The position numbers and the translations under genes were made by a program. The notes under the pieces are model-generated. The model was not told the origin of the DNA, ran no database searches, and saw nothing but the letters and a program-made list of their open reading frames with translations. Shown here in pieces: positions 43,150-55,804 of a DNA stretch of 64,000 bases (within the stretch, counting starts at the first letter, position 1; each line of letters begins with the position of its first letter). The DNA is taken from assembly GCA_016584305.1 (NCBI GenBank), contig JACEEZ010005884.1:8761-72760 (forward strand), given 5' to 3'. Source of the DNA: Chionoecetes opilio (taxonomy: Eukaryota; Arthropoda; Malacostraca; Decapoda; Majidae).

Positions 43150-44290
43150 CCCCAGACAAACAAGTCACGGTTGTTTACACGGTCCCTTGGGGGGGATAAA
43201 GCGGGTTCGCCGCGGGGGGACCTAAAAGGGGAAAACAAAGGGCGATGGAAGAATTTGGAGTTATTTTTGCGCGAAATTGATTTTTTCCAAGGTGTAATTA
43301 CTGTGTTGTTCTCGCTGACAACACTATAGAGAAGACTGAGGAATGGTTGTGCGGGTTTTTCTAAACCAAGAAAAAAAAACAAAAACGGGCCCCTCTCAAA
43401 AGGAAGAAACTGGTAGGTACGAAAGTGTCCCTATCACTTGCTTATTTCTTAATGAGATCTGCTGGGGACTGTTTTTTCCGGGTTTTAAAAGCCTTTGCAC
43501 ATCAACCATCACCCCCAGGTCTTTTATGTTGTCACGACACGGAAATATAGCACCTGGAATACAATTTCGCCCAAAACAACTCGAAATTTTTTCATGTCGA
43601 AAAGTTTCTTTTTGGTAGGTTTACAATTCATGGTTTGATGTTTAAAAATACCTTTTTAAATTTGGTTCCCTTTTTGTTTTTCTTTCCTCATAAAAGTAGT
43701 TGGTACATCATGGTTTAAGTGTTATTTGACGAGCTACTACCACTACTATTAGGGAGGAAAGACAAAAAAAGGGGAACTAAATTAAATGTATTTTAATACT
43801 ATCATAACCATGAATATGTACAACCTAAAAAGAGAAGACTACGACGATGAAAACATTTCGAGTTGTTTTGGGCGAAATTGATATTCCAGGTGCTATATTT
43901 CCGTGCTCGCTGACAACATAGAGAAGACCCTGGGGTGATGGTTGATGTGAAAAGGCTTCTAAACCAGGAAAACAGTCACAGCAGAGTTCATTAAGAAGTA
44001 AGAAAGTGATAGGGACACATTACGTACCTACCAGTTGCTTACCTTTTGGACGAGCTTCTGTTATGATTCTGTTTTCTTGGTTTAGAAGCCTCTGCACATC
44101 AGCCATTACCTCAGGTCTTCTCTATAGTGTTGTCACCCGAGAACAGACCACATTAATATAGCACCTGGAATATCAATTTCGCGCAAAATAATTCGAAATT
44201 CTTCCATCGCCGTATTTTTCCCTTCGTAGGTCGTCCACCCGCCGCGACCCCACCTTATCCCCACAATGCACCGATGAAAAACAAACCGTG
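43150..44290. repeat. Large inverted repeat (foldback), arms about 450 bp
   Basis: The left arm 43150-43610 is the reverse complement of the right arm 43840-44290: GCGATGGAAGAATTT, GCGCGAAATTGAT, GACAACACTATAGAGAAGAC, GTAGGTACG, TGTCCCTATCACTT, CTTCTTAATGA, GGAAATATAGCACCTGGAAT and CGCCCAAAACAACTCGAAAT occur in matching order. Each arm is itself partly palindromic: the GAAATTGAT-CCA-GGTG and GACAACA-TATAGAGAAGAC blocks recur inverted at its two ends. The left arm has the more stretched homopolymers. A minus-strand frame with MEEFRIILREIDIPGAI is present in the right arm but I do not recognise it. Confidence 0.8.
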
Positions 44291-44900
44291 CGTAGTTATG
44301 GGAAAGGTCCATTATCACGGACATTTTTAGTATGTTCCTACCTTCTTTTCTCAAACTTTTCAAACTAAAGTATTTTTTTCTAAAATAAAACATTTATTTG
44401 ACGTTTTTCATCAGCAGTTCTGGGATGTCTTCAGAATATTCATATCTGCCATATTGCCTGAGATATATCCGTGTAAACTTGACCATCTACTAGCAGTGAA
44501 ATATTATTTACAACCTAAATATTTTTGTTAGTTGGTTGGAAAATATGCACTATAGTTGTATAAATGATATATCCAGACGGTAAAGACAAAATACCACTAA
44601 GCGATAGTTTCTACCTCAATATTTTGGAGATGGAAAATTTTTGAGCTAAACCCCATTCTCCTCGGCCTGATAAAGTCACCGCCTTCCGTCTCAACGTTCC
44701 AATATTTGATGACATATACTGTAGTAACAAGAAAAAAAAAAAATGTTTATGCATACACCCACATACGTGCACACATACGCCCACAGTCAAGCATCACAAC
44801 GATCGAAGATGCGCTTTGTTCATATATTTTTTTCAAACACACTAAATACCAATGTACACACAAAACCAATAGTGTAGGTGCAAACACGAAGTACTGAAAA
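44291..44900. other. AT-rich sequence, nothing assigned
   Basis: No gene. From about 44755 it forms the start of the segment that is repeated at 47925. Confidence 0.4.
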
Positions 44901-44904
44901 TCTA

Positions 44905-45055
44905 AATGTGTGCATGTATATATATATATTATATATATATATTATATATATATATCTATATATTTATGATATATAATTATATATATATATATATATTATA
45001 TATTAATATTTAAAATATTATTATTATATATATATATATATATAATATATAACAA
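44905..45055. repeat. (AT)n microsatellite
   Basis: TA dinucleotides with short interruptions, about 150 bases. Confidence 0.95.
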
Positions 45056-45577
45056 AATTACCCGTGGTTACAATTCATTTTAAAGTCAACTCGCACTGCA
45101 CAGTTTCACTTTCTATATCATAACCTCGCTAACACACACGTCAACCATTCAAGCTAATAGGCTATACAGGATATAGATCGTTATACATTTCGTTCATGAG
45201 CTTGAACTGTCCGTTATCAACGTTACACGAATATGTATAGCCTATTTTCAGTACATAGTATCGTGATCCTCATTATATATGTACTGACAGGTCATTCACA
45301 CAGATTTATTATGCAGCAAATACACGCGAAAGCACTGAACGCAGACACTTGAGTCCACGGTCGGCCTTTAAATCACCGCCGCTCATAACGCCCTGACAGG
45401 CTGACTGCCGGGAGGCAACTATAATATTTGATGTGCGCTCTACCATAAGAATGCTTACAGAGGGCTGCCAGATAATTAATTTTCAAATCGATCAGCTTAC
45501 TGAACACTTGCCCAAAAATGACGCAGATAGCGTTATTTATCGATTTTAGGCGAATATTTTTCTGCCGCGGAGGGCTG

Positions 45578-46022
45578 AATGACGCGTTTGCGTCATAGGT
45601 TTTCCCAGACATCACTTCTCGAACGACGCATAACGCGTCATAGAATGCAAGAGGATTAATATAATGAACGAGTAGTGAGGAGAGCAGAACAGACGATATA
45701 CTGTAAAACAAACACTGATCAAGTGACCAAAGCTTGAGAGACAAGCTGAAGTGAAGAGACTGAGAGGAAGATTTTTATGCTGGGTCAGTCGCAGGGGCGG
45801 ATTGACCATAAAGGCAAACCGGGCTGTGTCCCCGGTAGGCCGGAGGGTCTTGGGCAGGTCTGAGTTCCGGCGGGGCCGGCCCTCTGTAGCGCAGTATGGT
45901 ACGGTTGTGAGAGACGTTTATGCCCGGAGACCGAATGCCTCGTCTGGCTCAAGCCAGACGAGGCATTGTCATTCGAGAAGTGATGTCTGGAACACCTATG
46001 ACGCGAAACGCGTCATTCAGAA
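45578..46022. repeat. Inverted repeat with a 34-bp perfect palindrome
   Basis: TGAATGACGCGTTTGCGTCA at the left (45578 onward) to CACTTCTCGAA is the inverse of TTCGAGAAGTG to ACGCGTCATTCA at the right (45970-46022), both passing through the AGACATCA/TGATGTCT landmark. Just inside the right arm lies AATGCCTCGTCTGGCT-CA-AGCCAGACGAGGCATT (45934-45967), a perfect 16-bp stem. Between the arms is GGGGCGGATTGACCATAAAG, followed by GC-rich DNA, which resembles MITE-type ends. No element is identified with certainty. Confidence 0.75.
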
Positions 46023-46600
46023 CCCCTCTCCCCTTTATTTAAAATTGAATCTGAAGGAGAAATGACCCCAGAACCCGGTTTGGGCCCCCGGGACACCCCG
46101 GGCCCCTGCGTCGGGGGGGGTTTTAAGGGTCTGAGGGCCCCCGGGGCCGGGGGCCCGGGGGCCGGGACTCGAGTACGCTTGACAAAACAAGGGGGCTATG
46201 GGGTTTATTGCCGGGTTAATATTGGGGGTTTACAAAAAATCATAAGTTCAACTTTTTATAAAAAAGGGAAAAAATTTATAAGAGAGAGAAAAAGGGGAGA
46301 GATCAGCTTTTTTCTACCCTGGGTTTTTTTTTGGAGACCGGGATAGAAAAAAGGAAAACCCAACATGGGGTTTTTTGGGTTTTGGCCCGTGAAGGGGGAC
46401 TCCTTGGACGGCGCTGCCAGGACAAATCCCAAAAAATCAAAAAATTTAAGGGGGAAATTTTTTGGGTACGAGGACGACATTTTCAGTACTATACACCGCC
46501 AAACTGGGACGCTCGCACGGGATTCGGGAAACGTAACGGACAATACCGGGGAAATGTTGGACAGTGGGGAAAACGTGAAAAAATTTACGAGAAAAAAAAA

Positions 46601-47924
46601 AAGCTAAAAAGATCTTTGGGCCCCCCTTTTAATGGGGTCTTTTTAAAGGGAAAGATCCCCACCCTGCCGCCCGGGAGGAGTGGGGGCGACTGAGAGAAGC
46701 GGAGTAAAACGAGAAAAACCCGCCCGGCGAACCAGGGAAGTGTGATACGCTTGGTTTTCGGGGAGAGAAAGCTCTCCCGGGTGACGGTACGTGATCGATG
46801 AGTGGAAGGGAAATTTATTTAGGTAAAACCACCAAAAAAAGCATTCGGATAATTTTTTTGGGAAAATTAATTCTGTGAGAAAATAAATTTGAAAAAAGAC
46901 CAATTTTTTTATTTTATATTTTATGATTTTACATTATAAGCCTGAATGAGAAAAAAAACTACCCTACCAGATACTTCCAGGAATGGGGCTTATACAGTCG
47001 AGGAAAGAAACCCTTTCCCATCGTGGAGTTGTGTGCGTGTTGATTTAAGCAATACTTGTGTTCCTAAAATTTTCGATATGGGTACCAGTAAAAATGAAAC
47101 AAATTTTTTCTTAAAAATAACATGTTTTGCCTGGCGTTTTTTTTTGGGTTTGTACGTGCCACCCTCAGATTCCCCCTATTTTTAAGGCATGATGCTTTCA
47201 GTAACATGCAGTCAAAGCTGAAGATTTACCCACCATTATTCGGGTTTCATTTTTTCATGGGTTGGGGGGGGGGCCCTGGGAAAACCATAGGCATCCGCCT
47301 TGGGGGGTTGGTTTTGGTATCAAAAATTTGGGCGAGAATGCTTTAAAAAAAGTGTTTTTTTTTGGGGAAGGGGGAAATGCCTAAGTTAGAAAAAATGTGA
47401 TAGCATTTTGGGAGTTGGCCCGCTTTATGGGAGTTATCCCCCCTTTTCCCCAAAGGGATATTATATAATTATATAATATACCTCATATAAATTTTTAAAA
47501 AAAAAACTTTTTTTGGTGGGCCCTATTTTTCCCTCGGCGAAAAGACGGCCCCCGGAAAGATCGGGTGGCCCACGTTGGAGGGCCCCCGAGGGAGACCCAA
47601 ATCATGGGGGGAAAAACCCGCCGGCCCGCGGTGTGCGTTCAGAGAAAGTCGGGTTTTTTTGGGGTTTGGGGAGGTTAAAAGTAGCAGCCCCAATACCTCT
47701 CGAAGCTTTGTTGAAGGCGGTGTTTTGAGAAGAATCCGGGACCAGAAACCGGTGTCGTGGTTTGTGTGGAACTCAACCCTAGGAGGCCCGGAATGTTTCC
47801 TTTAAAATGGAAACCCACAGGCACCCGCCAAGAAACTGTGCATCATAAAAAACCCAGGCAGTATCCGACCCCCGGAAATTGGGAAAAAGAACCCCTTTTT
47901 GTTTTAAAAAACCCCTTCCAAACT
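46601..47924. other. Unassigned, distorted sequence
   Basis: Many stretched homopolymers. No readable gene or repeat family. Confidence 0.3.
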
Positions 47925-49560
47925 GCACACATACGCCCACAGCAAGCATACAACGACAAAGAGCGCTTTTTTCATTATTTTTTTCAAACACACTAAATAA
48001 CCAAATGTACACACAAAACCATAGTGTAGGTAAACACGAAGTACTAAAAATCAAAAGTGGCTTTTAAATTAAAATTATATTATAATATATTATATATTTA
48101 TATTTTTGTTAAATTTTTAAATTATAAAAATTATATATTTATATATATATATATATATTATATATAATATATAAAAAAATTTACCCGTGGAAAAATTCAT
48201 ATAAAGAACTCGCACGCACATTTCTTTTCTATATCATAACCCGCTAACAACACGTAAACCCATTAAAGCAATAGGCTATATAGGATATAGATCGTTATAC
48301 TTTTCGTTCAGAGTTTGAACTGTCCGTTATCAACTTTTACACGATTAGTATACCCTTTTTCAGTACATAGTACTGATCCTCATTAATATGTACTGACGGG
48401 TCTTTCAACAGATTTATATGCAGAAAATACACCGAAAGCACTGAACGCGCATTTGAGTCCAGGTGGCCTTTAAATCCCCGGCCGCTTAACCCCCCGACGG
48501 GACTGGGGGGGCAACTATAATATTTATGTGCCCCTTACCATAAAATGCTTCAGGGGGGCCCCAGATAAAATTTTAAAATAGATCAGTTTACTGAACATTT
48601 GCCCAAAAATACGCAGATGGGTTTATTTATCGTTTTTTAGGCGAAATTTTTGCCGCGGGGGCGAATGCGCGTTGGGCGTATAGGTTTTCCAGAACCCTTT
48701 TCTCAAAACGAGCATAACGCGTCTAGAATGAAAGAGGTTTAATATAATGAACGAGTGTGGGGAAAGAGCAGAACAGACGATATACTGTAAAACAAAACGA
48801 TAAAGGACCAAAGCTTGAGGCAACTAAGTGAAGAGACTGAGGGGAAAATTTTTTTTATGCTGGGTCAGTCGCAGGGCGGATTGACCATAGGCAAACCGGG
48901 CTGGTCCCGGGAGGCCGGTGGTCTTTGGGGAGGTCTGAGTTCCGGCGGGGCGGCCCCTGTACGCAGTATGGTCGGGGGTTTAGAGACTTTATGCCGGAGA
49001 CCGAATGCCTGCTGGCTCAAGCCAACAGCATTGTCATTTGAGAAGTGAGTCTGGAACACCCATGACGCGAAACCGTCATTCGCCCCCTCCCTTTTCTAGG
49101 TTTTGAATCTGAAGGAGTATGACCCCAGAGGCGGATTGGGCCACAGGACACACCGAGCTGGGTCCTGGGGGTTAAGGGGCTGAGGGGCCCCCGGCGCGGG
49201 GCCGGGGGGGCCCGACCGAGTACGCTTGACGAACAAGTGGCTATCGGGATTAGTGCTGGGAAAATTATTTGGGACGAAATCTAATTTTAACATTTTTGAA
49301 GCAATTATAAAGAGAGAGAAAGAGGAATAGCTGTTTCTAGCATGGGGGTTTTTTTTTACCTGGATAGAAAAAAGAGAGAAACCAAATCGGGTTTTTTGGG
49401 GTTTCCCGATGAAGGTGATCCTTGGGGCGGCGCTGCCATGCGATGCCAAAATCAACAAATTTAAAGGGGATTGTTGGGATCGAGGGGCGACATTTATAGT
49501 TACACCGCCGACGGGACGCATCGCACAGATTCTGGACGTAAAACGGCCAAAACGGTAATG
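47925..49560 (+). repeat. Segment duplicated (degraded copy 2 of 44755-46600)
   Basis: Collinear with 44755-46600 at an offset of about 3.1 kb, with small deletions throughout (for example CACGTAAACCCATTAAAGC against CACGTCAACCATTCAAGC). The copy includes the AT tract (48066-48180) and the GGCGGATTGACCATAGGC block, but the perfect palindrome is reduced to TGCTGGCTCAAGCCAACAGCA. Confidence 0.82.
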
Positions 49561-51100
49561 TTGGACAGTAGGGGCAAGGGGTTTTTGAAAAAAAAAAATC
49601 TTACCCGGGGAAAAAAATAAAAACAAAAAACTCCCCCAAAGGGGGGGGGACCCCCCGGGGGGGCCCCAAAGGGAAAAAGTTACCAAAATTTTTTCGTAAC
49701 AGAGAAAATTTCCAAAAGGGGATTTCCGCCCCCTTGACCAAAAAATTGGAAAATTTCTGGTTTTTAATTTTTAAAGGAAAAAAAAGAAGGAAACGGAAAC
49801 CGAGCGGGGGTGCAAAAAAAATTTTTCCGCGCGGAAAAAGGGGGGCCGCGGTCCTTAAAATGTTTTTGGAAAAAAAAATTCTGGGGGTAATTTTGGAAGG
49901 AAATCTAAGTTAAAAAGTAAATTAAAGAAAAAACCCCCTCAAGGGGGTTTTTTTACCCGGAAAGGAGAAAAATTTTTTAAAAAATGAAAGGATTTCCGGG
50001 CGGGGCTCCTACGGGAAACAACATATAAATTAAAGGACGATCGTCGACCCCGCCGGGAAAAGATTCCGTTCCTGGCTTTAAAACCCCCAAAAAATTTCCT
50101 TTCCCGGGTAAAAGCACTTACGAAAAAAAAATTTCAAAATGAAAAAAAACTGGGGTGTTCTTAGAAGTAAAAGGGCCCCGGGGGGCCCAAATTTGGGAAG
50201 GGGGTTAACCCCGAGAGCGCCCCAAAATTTCCCCCCTTTTTCCCAAAAACAGGAAATTAAGACAGGGATGGAGGGAATTATAAAGGTAACCCTTCAACGG
50301 AATCGGTAGATAATTTCTTGGAAAAAAACCCCAATTCCCCCATTGAAAAAAAAAATAGCCTTTAAAAACAAAGATTTTTGTTGCCACTTGGGCCCAAAAA
50401 CCCCCAACCAACGGGGGGCCCTCCTGAAAACAAGTAGTTCAACCTTTTGGAAAAAAGGGGAATAATATAAAACCCCCCAACATGTTCCTGTTTTTTTGGT
50501 TTATCCCTAAAAAACCCAAAATTTCCCCCCTTTTTAAAATTGAGCAAAATTTGGGGGGCCGCCCTTTGGGTTTAATTTTATGTGTTTACCGATGTTAAAT
50601 CCCTTAAATCCCTTTCTCCCGGGCCTTTTCCCAACCCCAAAGTAAAAGTTTTTTGAAATTGTTTTGGAAAAATTTTTTTAAAATTTTTTTAAATAATGTC
50701 AAAAATTCCCAAAAAAACCCCAAAGGGGGGAAAATTTTTTTTTGGAATTTTTTTTCCCCCCAAATTTAAAATTTTTTTAAATTTTTTTGATAATGCAAGT
50801 CTGTTTTCAGATAAACCCAATTTGGTTTTAAGGGCTTCTTCTACGGTATGAAACAACTCGCTTCCGTTCTTCCTGCGGGGATCATGCAGTGTTGCATAAA
50901 GTTAGAAGGGCGGGTTAGTTAAAAAACCATATCATTTTAATATTTAGATCGAAAAAAAACTGTTTCAAAGTCTATCCAGTACCCGCCGCCCACGCTTTGG
51001 AAAAGTAAGATGATATAACTATGGGCCAGAATTTTTTTGCAAATTTATACGATGTACAGCGTAGCAATCACAGGCCCTCGTCAAAGCCCCATCGGCCCCG
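49561..51100. other. Unassigned, distorted sequence
   Basis: Dominated by G, C, A and T runs up to about 50790; cleaner after that. No gene is readable before LINE C. Confidence 0.3.
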
Positions 51101-51109
51101 ACGGGCCCC

Positions 51110-53088
51110 CTGGCAACAACTAATCACGCTGGGGATGAAGGAACCATCTGGCGGGTATAAATTGGAATGGGAATTTAAAGAGCAAAGCGGTAGTAGAAAC
51201 ACTAATCCATCGGATGTCGATTTTAACGCCATTTTTGAAAAAATCTTAAAACCCGTGATTTGAAAATTGGGCTTTTGAGTCATTTAGAAGTCGTGTGTAT
51301 ATTCCTGTACTGGACGATCCCTTCCCCCTCAGCGAGGTAGAAAATCAGATTAAGAAACTTAAAAGTAACAAAGCGTGCGGGCCTGACGGCATACCACCAG
51401 GAGTGTTTAAGTGGCTACCGGCAGAGTTACTTATGTATATATGTACTATATCTAATAGCATCTTCCAAGCTGGTGCGTACCCTTCACAGTGGGCGTATGC
51501 TAATTTTTTATACAATTTTCAAGTCAGGTTCACGATCCTTACCAGAAAACTATAGGGGTATTAGTATAATGAATAGTCTTACCAAACTGTATGACATGGT
51601 GCTTTGCCAAAGATTGTCATTATTTTTTAAGCCATATCGCGAACAGGCAGGTAGACAGGCAGGCAGGGGGTGCACAGAAACACCTAGTGACCTTACGTCT
51701 CTTACTGAGATGGCTAAAAGGAAAAAGTTAGTCTTATATATCACTTTTGTGGACTATTCAAAGGCCTATGATCGAGTTGTAAGGAAAATTTTATTTAATA
51801 CATTAAAGCGGTTGGGGTGTGGAATGGTCATGTTGTTTGCCATCATAGCCATGTACACTGTGACAAATAGCATTATCGGAACCGCTCTAATAGCATCTAC
51901 TATCGGTGTGCGCCTAGGTGCCCCCACCTCCTGCTGGCTTTTTGTACTGTATGTGAATGATATGATACATTTGATTAAGAATAACAGTGATTTGATGGTT
52001 TTTATCATGGCTCCATGTACTAGTCCTCATGGATGACACTGTCTTGTTGTCCACAACAAGGGCTGGCATGATTAGGAAAATACAGCTTTTAAATCAATAT
52101 TGCTCTCAAATCATACTCATGCTATGAAAATTAATATAGTCAAAACCAAATTTATGGTTATAAATGGTGTTGCCTCGGACAAGGAAACGCTTGTTGTGGA
52201 CACCCTGACGATGGAGCACTGTAACCAATACATATATTTGGGCAGCCCTTTCGTCGCTGACGGTTCCACTTCCTCAGCCATAAAAGCCCATGCTCACAGA
52301 GTCACATGTCACGTACTTAAGTTTATTGAATTTCTTAATAAAAACAATGATATTCCATTTCCTATAGAATTTAAGGTGTTTCATAGTGCTTTAATGTCAT
52401 CAATACTGTGGGGATGTGAATCGTGGTTGAACGGAGACTTAAAGCTAATACGTAAGTTCTATATGTGGTGTTTAAAAACTTAAAAAGACTATTAAGTGTT
52501 CGAAAAACAACCCCCAATGACTTGTGTCTGGTAGAATCTGGTTTTCCCCCAGTACAAACAATAATATAGAGTAGCCAGCGTAGGTTCTTCTCAAAAATGT
52601 GGACTGACAGATCAACTATGGAAGATGATCCATTTGTTTTTGTGTTAAAGATGGTAATGGAAGAAAACGTTCCCATATTATCTAATTATGTTCGAGACTT
52701 TGTAAGAAATGATAATGATGATGTAGAAAATGCAAGAGAAGAGTTAAGGATAAAAGTTGCAGCTTCTACCTCAACAATGTCTCAATATTATTATACTGTA
52801 AAGCCTTTCATGTACTTAAAATTAAAAGTACATGAAATTTATAAAAGAAAAGACAGTGTTAACGAATTGAAACGTATTTCCTGGACACGGTTGCGCTTAA
52901 GCGCACACTCTCTTGCCATTAAAGAGGGTCGATGGAACAGAAGGGGCAGAGGAAGACTGCACATCGAGGAACGGTTGTGTGAGTGCAGTGAAGTGCAAAC
53001 GGAAAAATATATATATGAGCAATTTCCCTTATCACAACAGTTTCGTGATTTTTTATCCAATTTCAACTTTGGAAAATCTAATGAATGA
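51110..53088 (+). pseudogene. LINE C reverse transcriptase, frameshifted
   Basis: Plus-strand segments read as one non-LTR reverse transcriptase: KLEWEFKEQSGSRNTNPSDV, then VYIPVLDDPFPLSEVENQIK, LKSNKACGPDGIPPGVFKWL, LPENYRGISIMNSLTKLYD, LYITFVDYSKAYDRVVRKIL and LFVLYVNDMIHLI. After a shift near 52005 the catalytic box reads LVLMDDTVLLST (MDD at 52029-52037). C-terminal parts follow: FHSALMSSILWGCESWLNGD, TLKKTIKCSKNNPQ-like text, FFSKMWTDRS, and a Cys-bearing RRGRGRLHIEERLCECSEVQ. Frame breaks lie near 51275, 51535, 52005, 52050 and 52485. MDD in place of FADD is unusual. I do not assign a clade. Confidence 0.82.
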
Positions 53089-53618
53089 AAGAAATTATTA
53101 TGACGTGATTTTTTGTGTTGTTCATGACATTTTATTGCTATTTCAAGGCTGAAATCAACATTTCTCTTATTCTGGTGTGAACTGTCTCCGTGGTGTTATT
53201 CATTTTGTTCCTCTTTTTTCGATTTTAACTTTTTAGATTTGAATTTTTCGATGTTTTAGCAAAACGTTCTTTTTTATTGGTTTTCTTAATTTTGATGTTT
53301 TATTTGTGCCATGTTTTTGTATTATTTACTTATTGATTATTAGTTCTATTATTATAACCTAGTTTTCTGTTTTCATGCAGGTTATAGATGATTTTAAAAT
53401 TTTACAGTCTTTTCTTGTACTTTGTGTTTCTTTTTACCTTGTACTTTGTGAGAATTTAATCTTATTTAATGTAGCTTAAATGCGATGTTATTTTCAAATT
53501 TTTGTTTTTAGTAGAGTTGCTGAATTTTTAGGTTGAGCCCATAGACCACTGTAAATCTGGACTGCGCACGGAATATCGGCCTGTTGCACAAGGGCCTGAA
53601 GTCGGAGGGCCGCTCGGA

Positions 53619-53628
<10 letters not shown>
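53089..53628 (+). mobile_element. LINE C 3' UTR
   Basis: AT-rich non-coding tail of LINE C. It ends GGAGGGCCGCTCGGATTCAT directly before AT repeats. The same terminal 90 bases occur inverted at 16392-16480, which supports this as the element end. Confidence 0.7.
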
Positions 53629-53832
<204 letters not shown>

Positions 53833-54359
53833 GATCATATAGACTGGTTTATCAGTATATATGATATACTGTAATCTTCGTAAATGTTTGTTCTGTAATA
53901 TTATAAATAAAGAATGTAAAAGACGAAAAGAAAGGCCATTACGAGCTCTAAAAGAAAATGCATGAACTTATATTCACTTAAACTCTTCGCCTTTAAAACT
54001 TTGCAAGTCAAAACTTTTATCAAAAGGGTTCAATAGAAGGCGTTTTTAAGTTTCCTTTGATGAATTTGATTGAAAAATTTAATTACCAGCATGAAAAAAT
54101 TTAGCGAACTAAAAAAAAAAATCATAAACGGTCTTTTTCCCCGATGTTACCCTATCTGGTGAGTTACAGGTAAACGGGGTAAAACCCAAGTAAGAATATT
54201 ACAATGTGGGACACAGTAGGGGTTGATTGCCTAAAAATGTAGATGAGGGGTAGGAGTCTTTCCCGTCCACCCCAGACATTTCAAAGGGTAGTTTAAAAAA
54301 GGGCGAGGGGTTTTTTTATAAGGCTTTGTTTTTTACAAAGTACCAGAATAAAAATTTTA
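53833..54359. other. AT-rich, partly dispersed repeat
   Basis: 53880-54060 resembles 9960-10180 and 31795-32000 (AATATTATAAATAAAGAATG, GAACTTATATTCACTTAAAC, AAGTCAAAACTT). No gene. Confidence 0.4.
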
Positions 54360-54520
54360 CAATTATATATATATATATATATATTATATTATAAAATATA
54401 TATAATTATATATAATATATATAATATATTATATATATATATATATATTTTAATATTATATATATACTAATAATATAAAAATAAATATATTAATTATATA
54501 ATATATAATATATATTTACA
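54360..54520. repeat. AT-rich microsatellite
   Basis: TA dinucleotides mixed with TAATATTA-type breaks. Confidence 0.93.
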
Positions 54521-55770
54521 CTGGAGGGCGAGTGACAGTCAGGTTCCGAGGGCCCAAGGGAATGGCCGGAACAGTCAGGACTCTGCCCTTTTTGTTCTGT
54601 CTTCCCTCGGCCAGTTGCAATTTTGATTTTTGGCCGGAATCAACGGGTTTCCGGTGTTCATGCTCTAGGCCTTTTCATCTTGCAGGTCATCATCCTTTGG
54701 GGGCAGAGCGCTGAGATGTACAACAGTTTGGGTTGTGAGGCTGGAACCAGGTCGAGGGTTACGTGTTGCATAAAGACACCAGGTTGTTTTGATGCAGGCC
54801 ATGGCGGATACTTCGTCAACTAACTCTCAAAAGATGTTGTTCCCTCAGAAGACAGGCGACACACATCCTGTAGTTAAATTTGATAAATTTTTAAAATAAT
54901 TAATCAAACCCTATTCAGCTCCAAATATCGCTCGGTCCCCTACCATACGCGTCCTCGCGATGGGCAAAACTCTAGGACATGCCCAACCATGTAAAGGTAA
55001 GGGAGTCACGACTTCGCGTCCATTTCCCTTTTAAGGTCCCATAAAAATTGAGGGTTTTCTGGACAACACAGACAGGAATACAAAAATAAAAAAAAAGTAC
55101 AATAGGAAAAATGATTGGGGATAAGGGAATAAGGAGTTAAGTAAACTTGTACAGCAGCTTTAAATCCGATAAAGTTAGAAAAAGTGAACTCGGAAAGGTG
55201 TTATAAAACTTGTTTTTAGAAAAATTTTACATTTTGCAAGCACAATGGGAAAAATTTACTAAAAAAATTCCCAGTAAAACCAGGTGGAAGTAGAAGGGGA
55301 AAGTGTCAGTTGACGGAGCGCCAGACGGGCGACAAGAACCCGAATTTCCCGACACTTCCTTTTTCAGTCCCCGTCGGGGGCACTACAAAACAAAAAAAGG
55401 TTTTTTAAAAAAAAATAGTGATGACTAAAAAATGATCGAGAAATTTTCCTTAGGTGCCAGGTGAGTTAAGGGCAAAAAGACGGGGCCCATAAAGCATTTT
55501 TTGGGTTGCACAATTTCAAAAAAACTCCACCTTTAAGGGACAGAAAGGCAAAGAGTGAGGGGACAATAAAAATAAATTAGATATCGGACTCATTTTTGAA
55601 AAATCGATAAATGACCAAACAGTACAACGGCAAGTTTTTGGATATTAAAAAATCGATTAGGCAATTTACAGTCTTTAATTTATTCAGCAAAAGGAAACGG
55701 TTAAATTTGATGAACTTCAAATATGTCGAGTTTAAAAGGGTTTTTTGAAGATTTTTGGTTGACGTAGCAC

Positions 55771-55804
<34 letters not shown>

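Larger units (their letters stand above)
44755..46600 (+). repeat. Segment duplicated downstream (copy 1)
   Basis: Nearly the whole stretch has a collinear counterpart at 47925-49560. Shared landmarks include CACACATACGCCCACAG, TGTACACACAAAACC, ATATAGATCGTTATAC, GAACTGTCCGTTATCAAC, AGCAGAACAGACGATATACT, CTGGGTCAGTCGCAGGG and ATAAGAGAGAGAAA. This copy is cleaner up to about 46030 and distorted after it. Confidence 0.85.
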
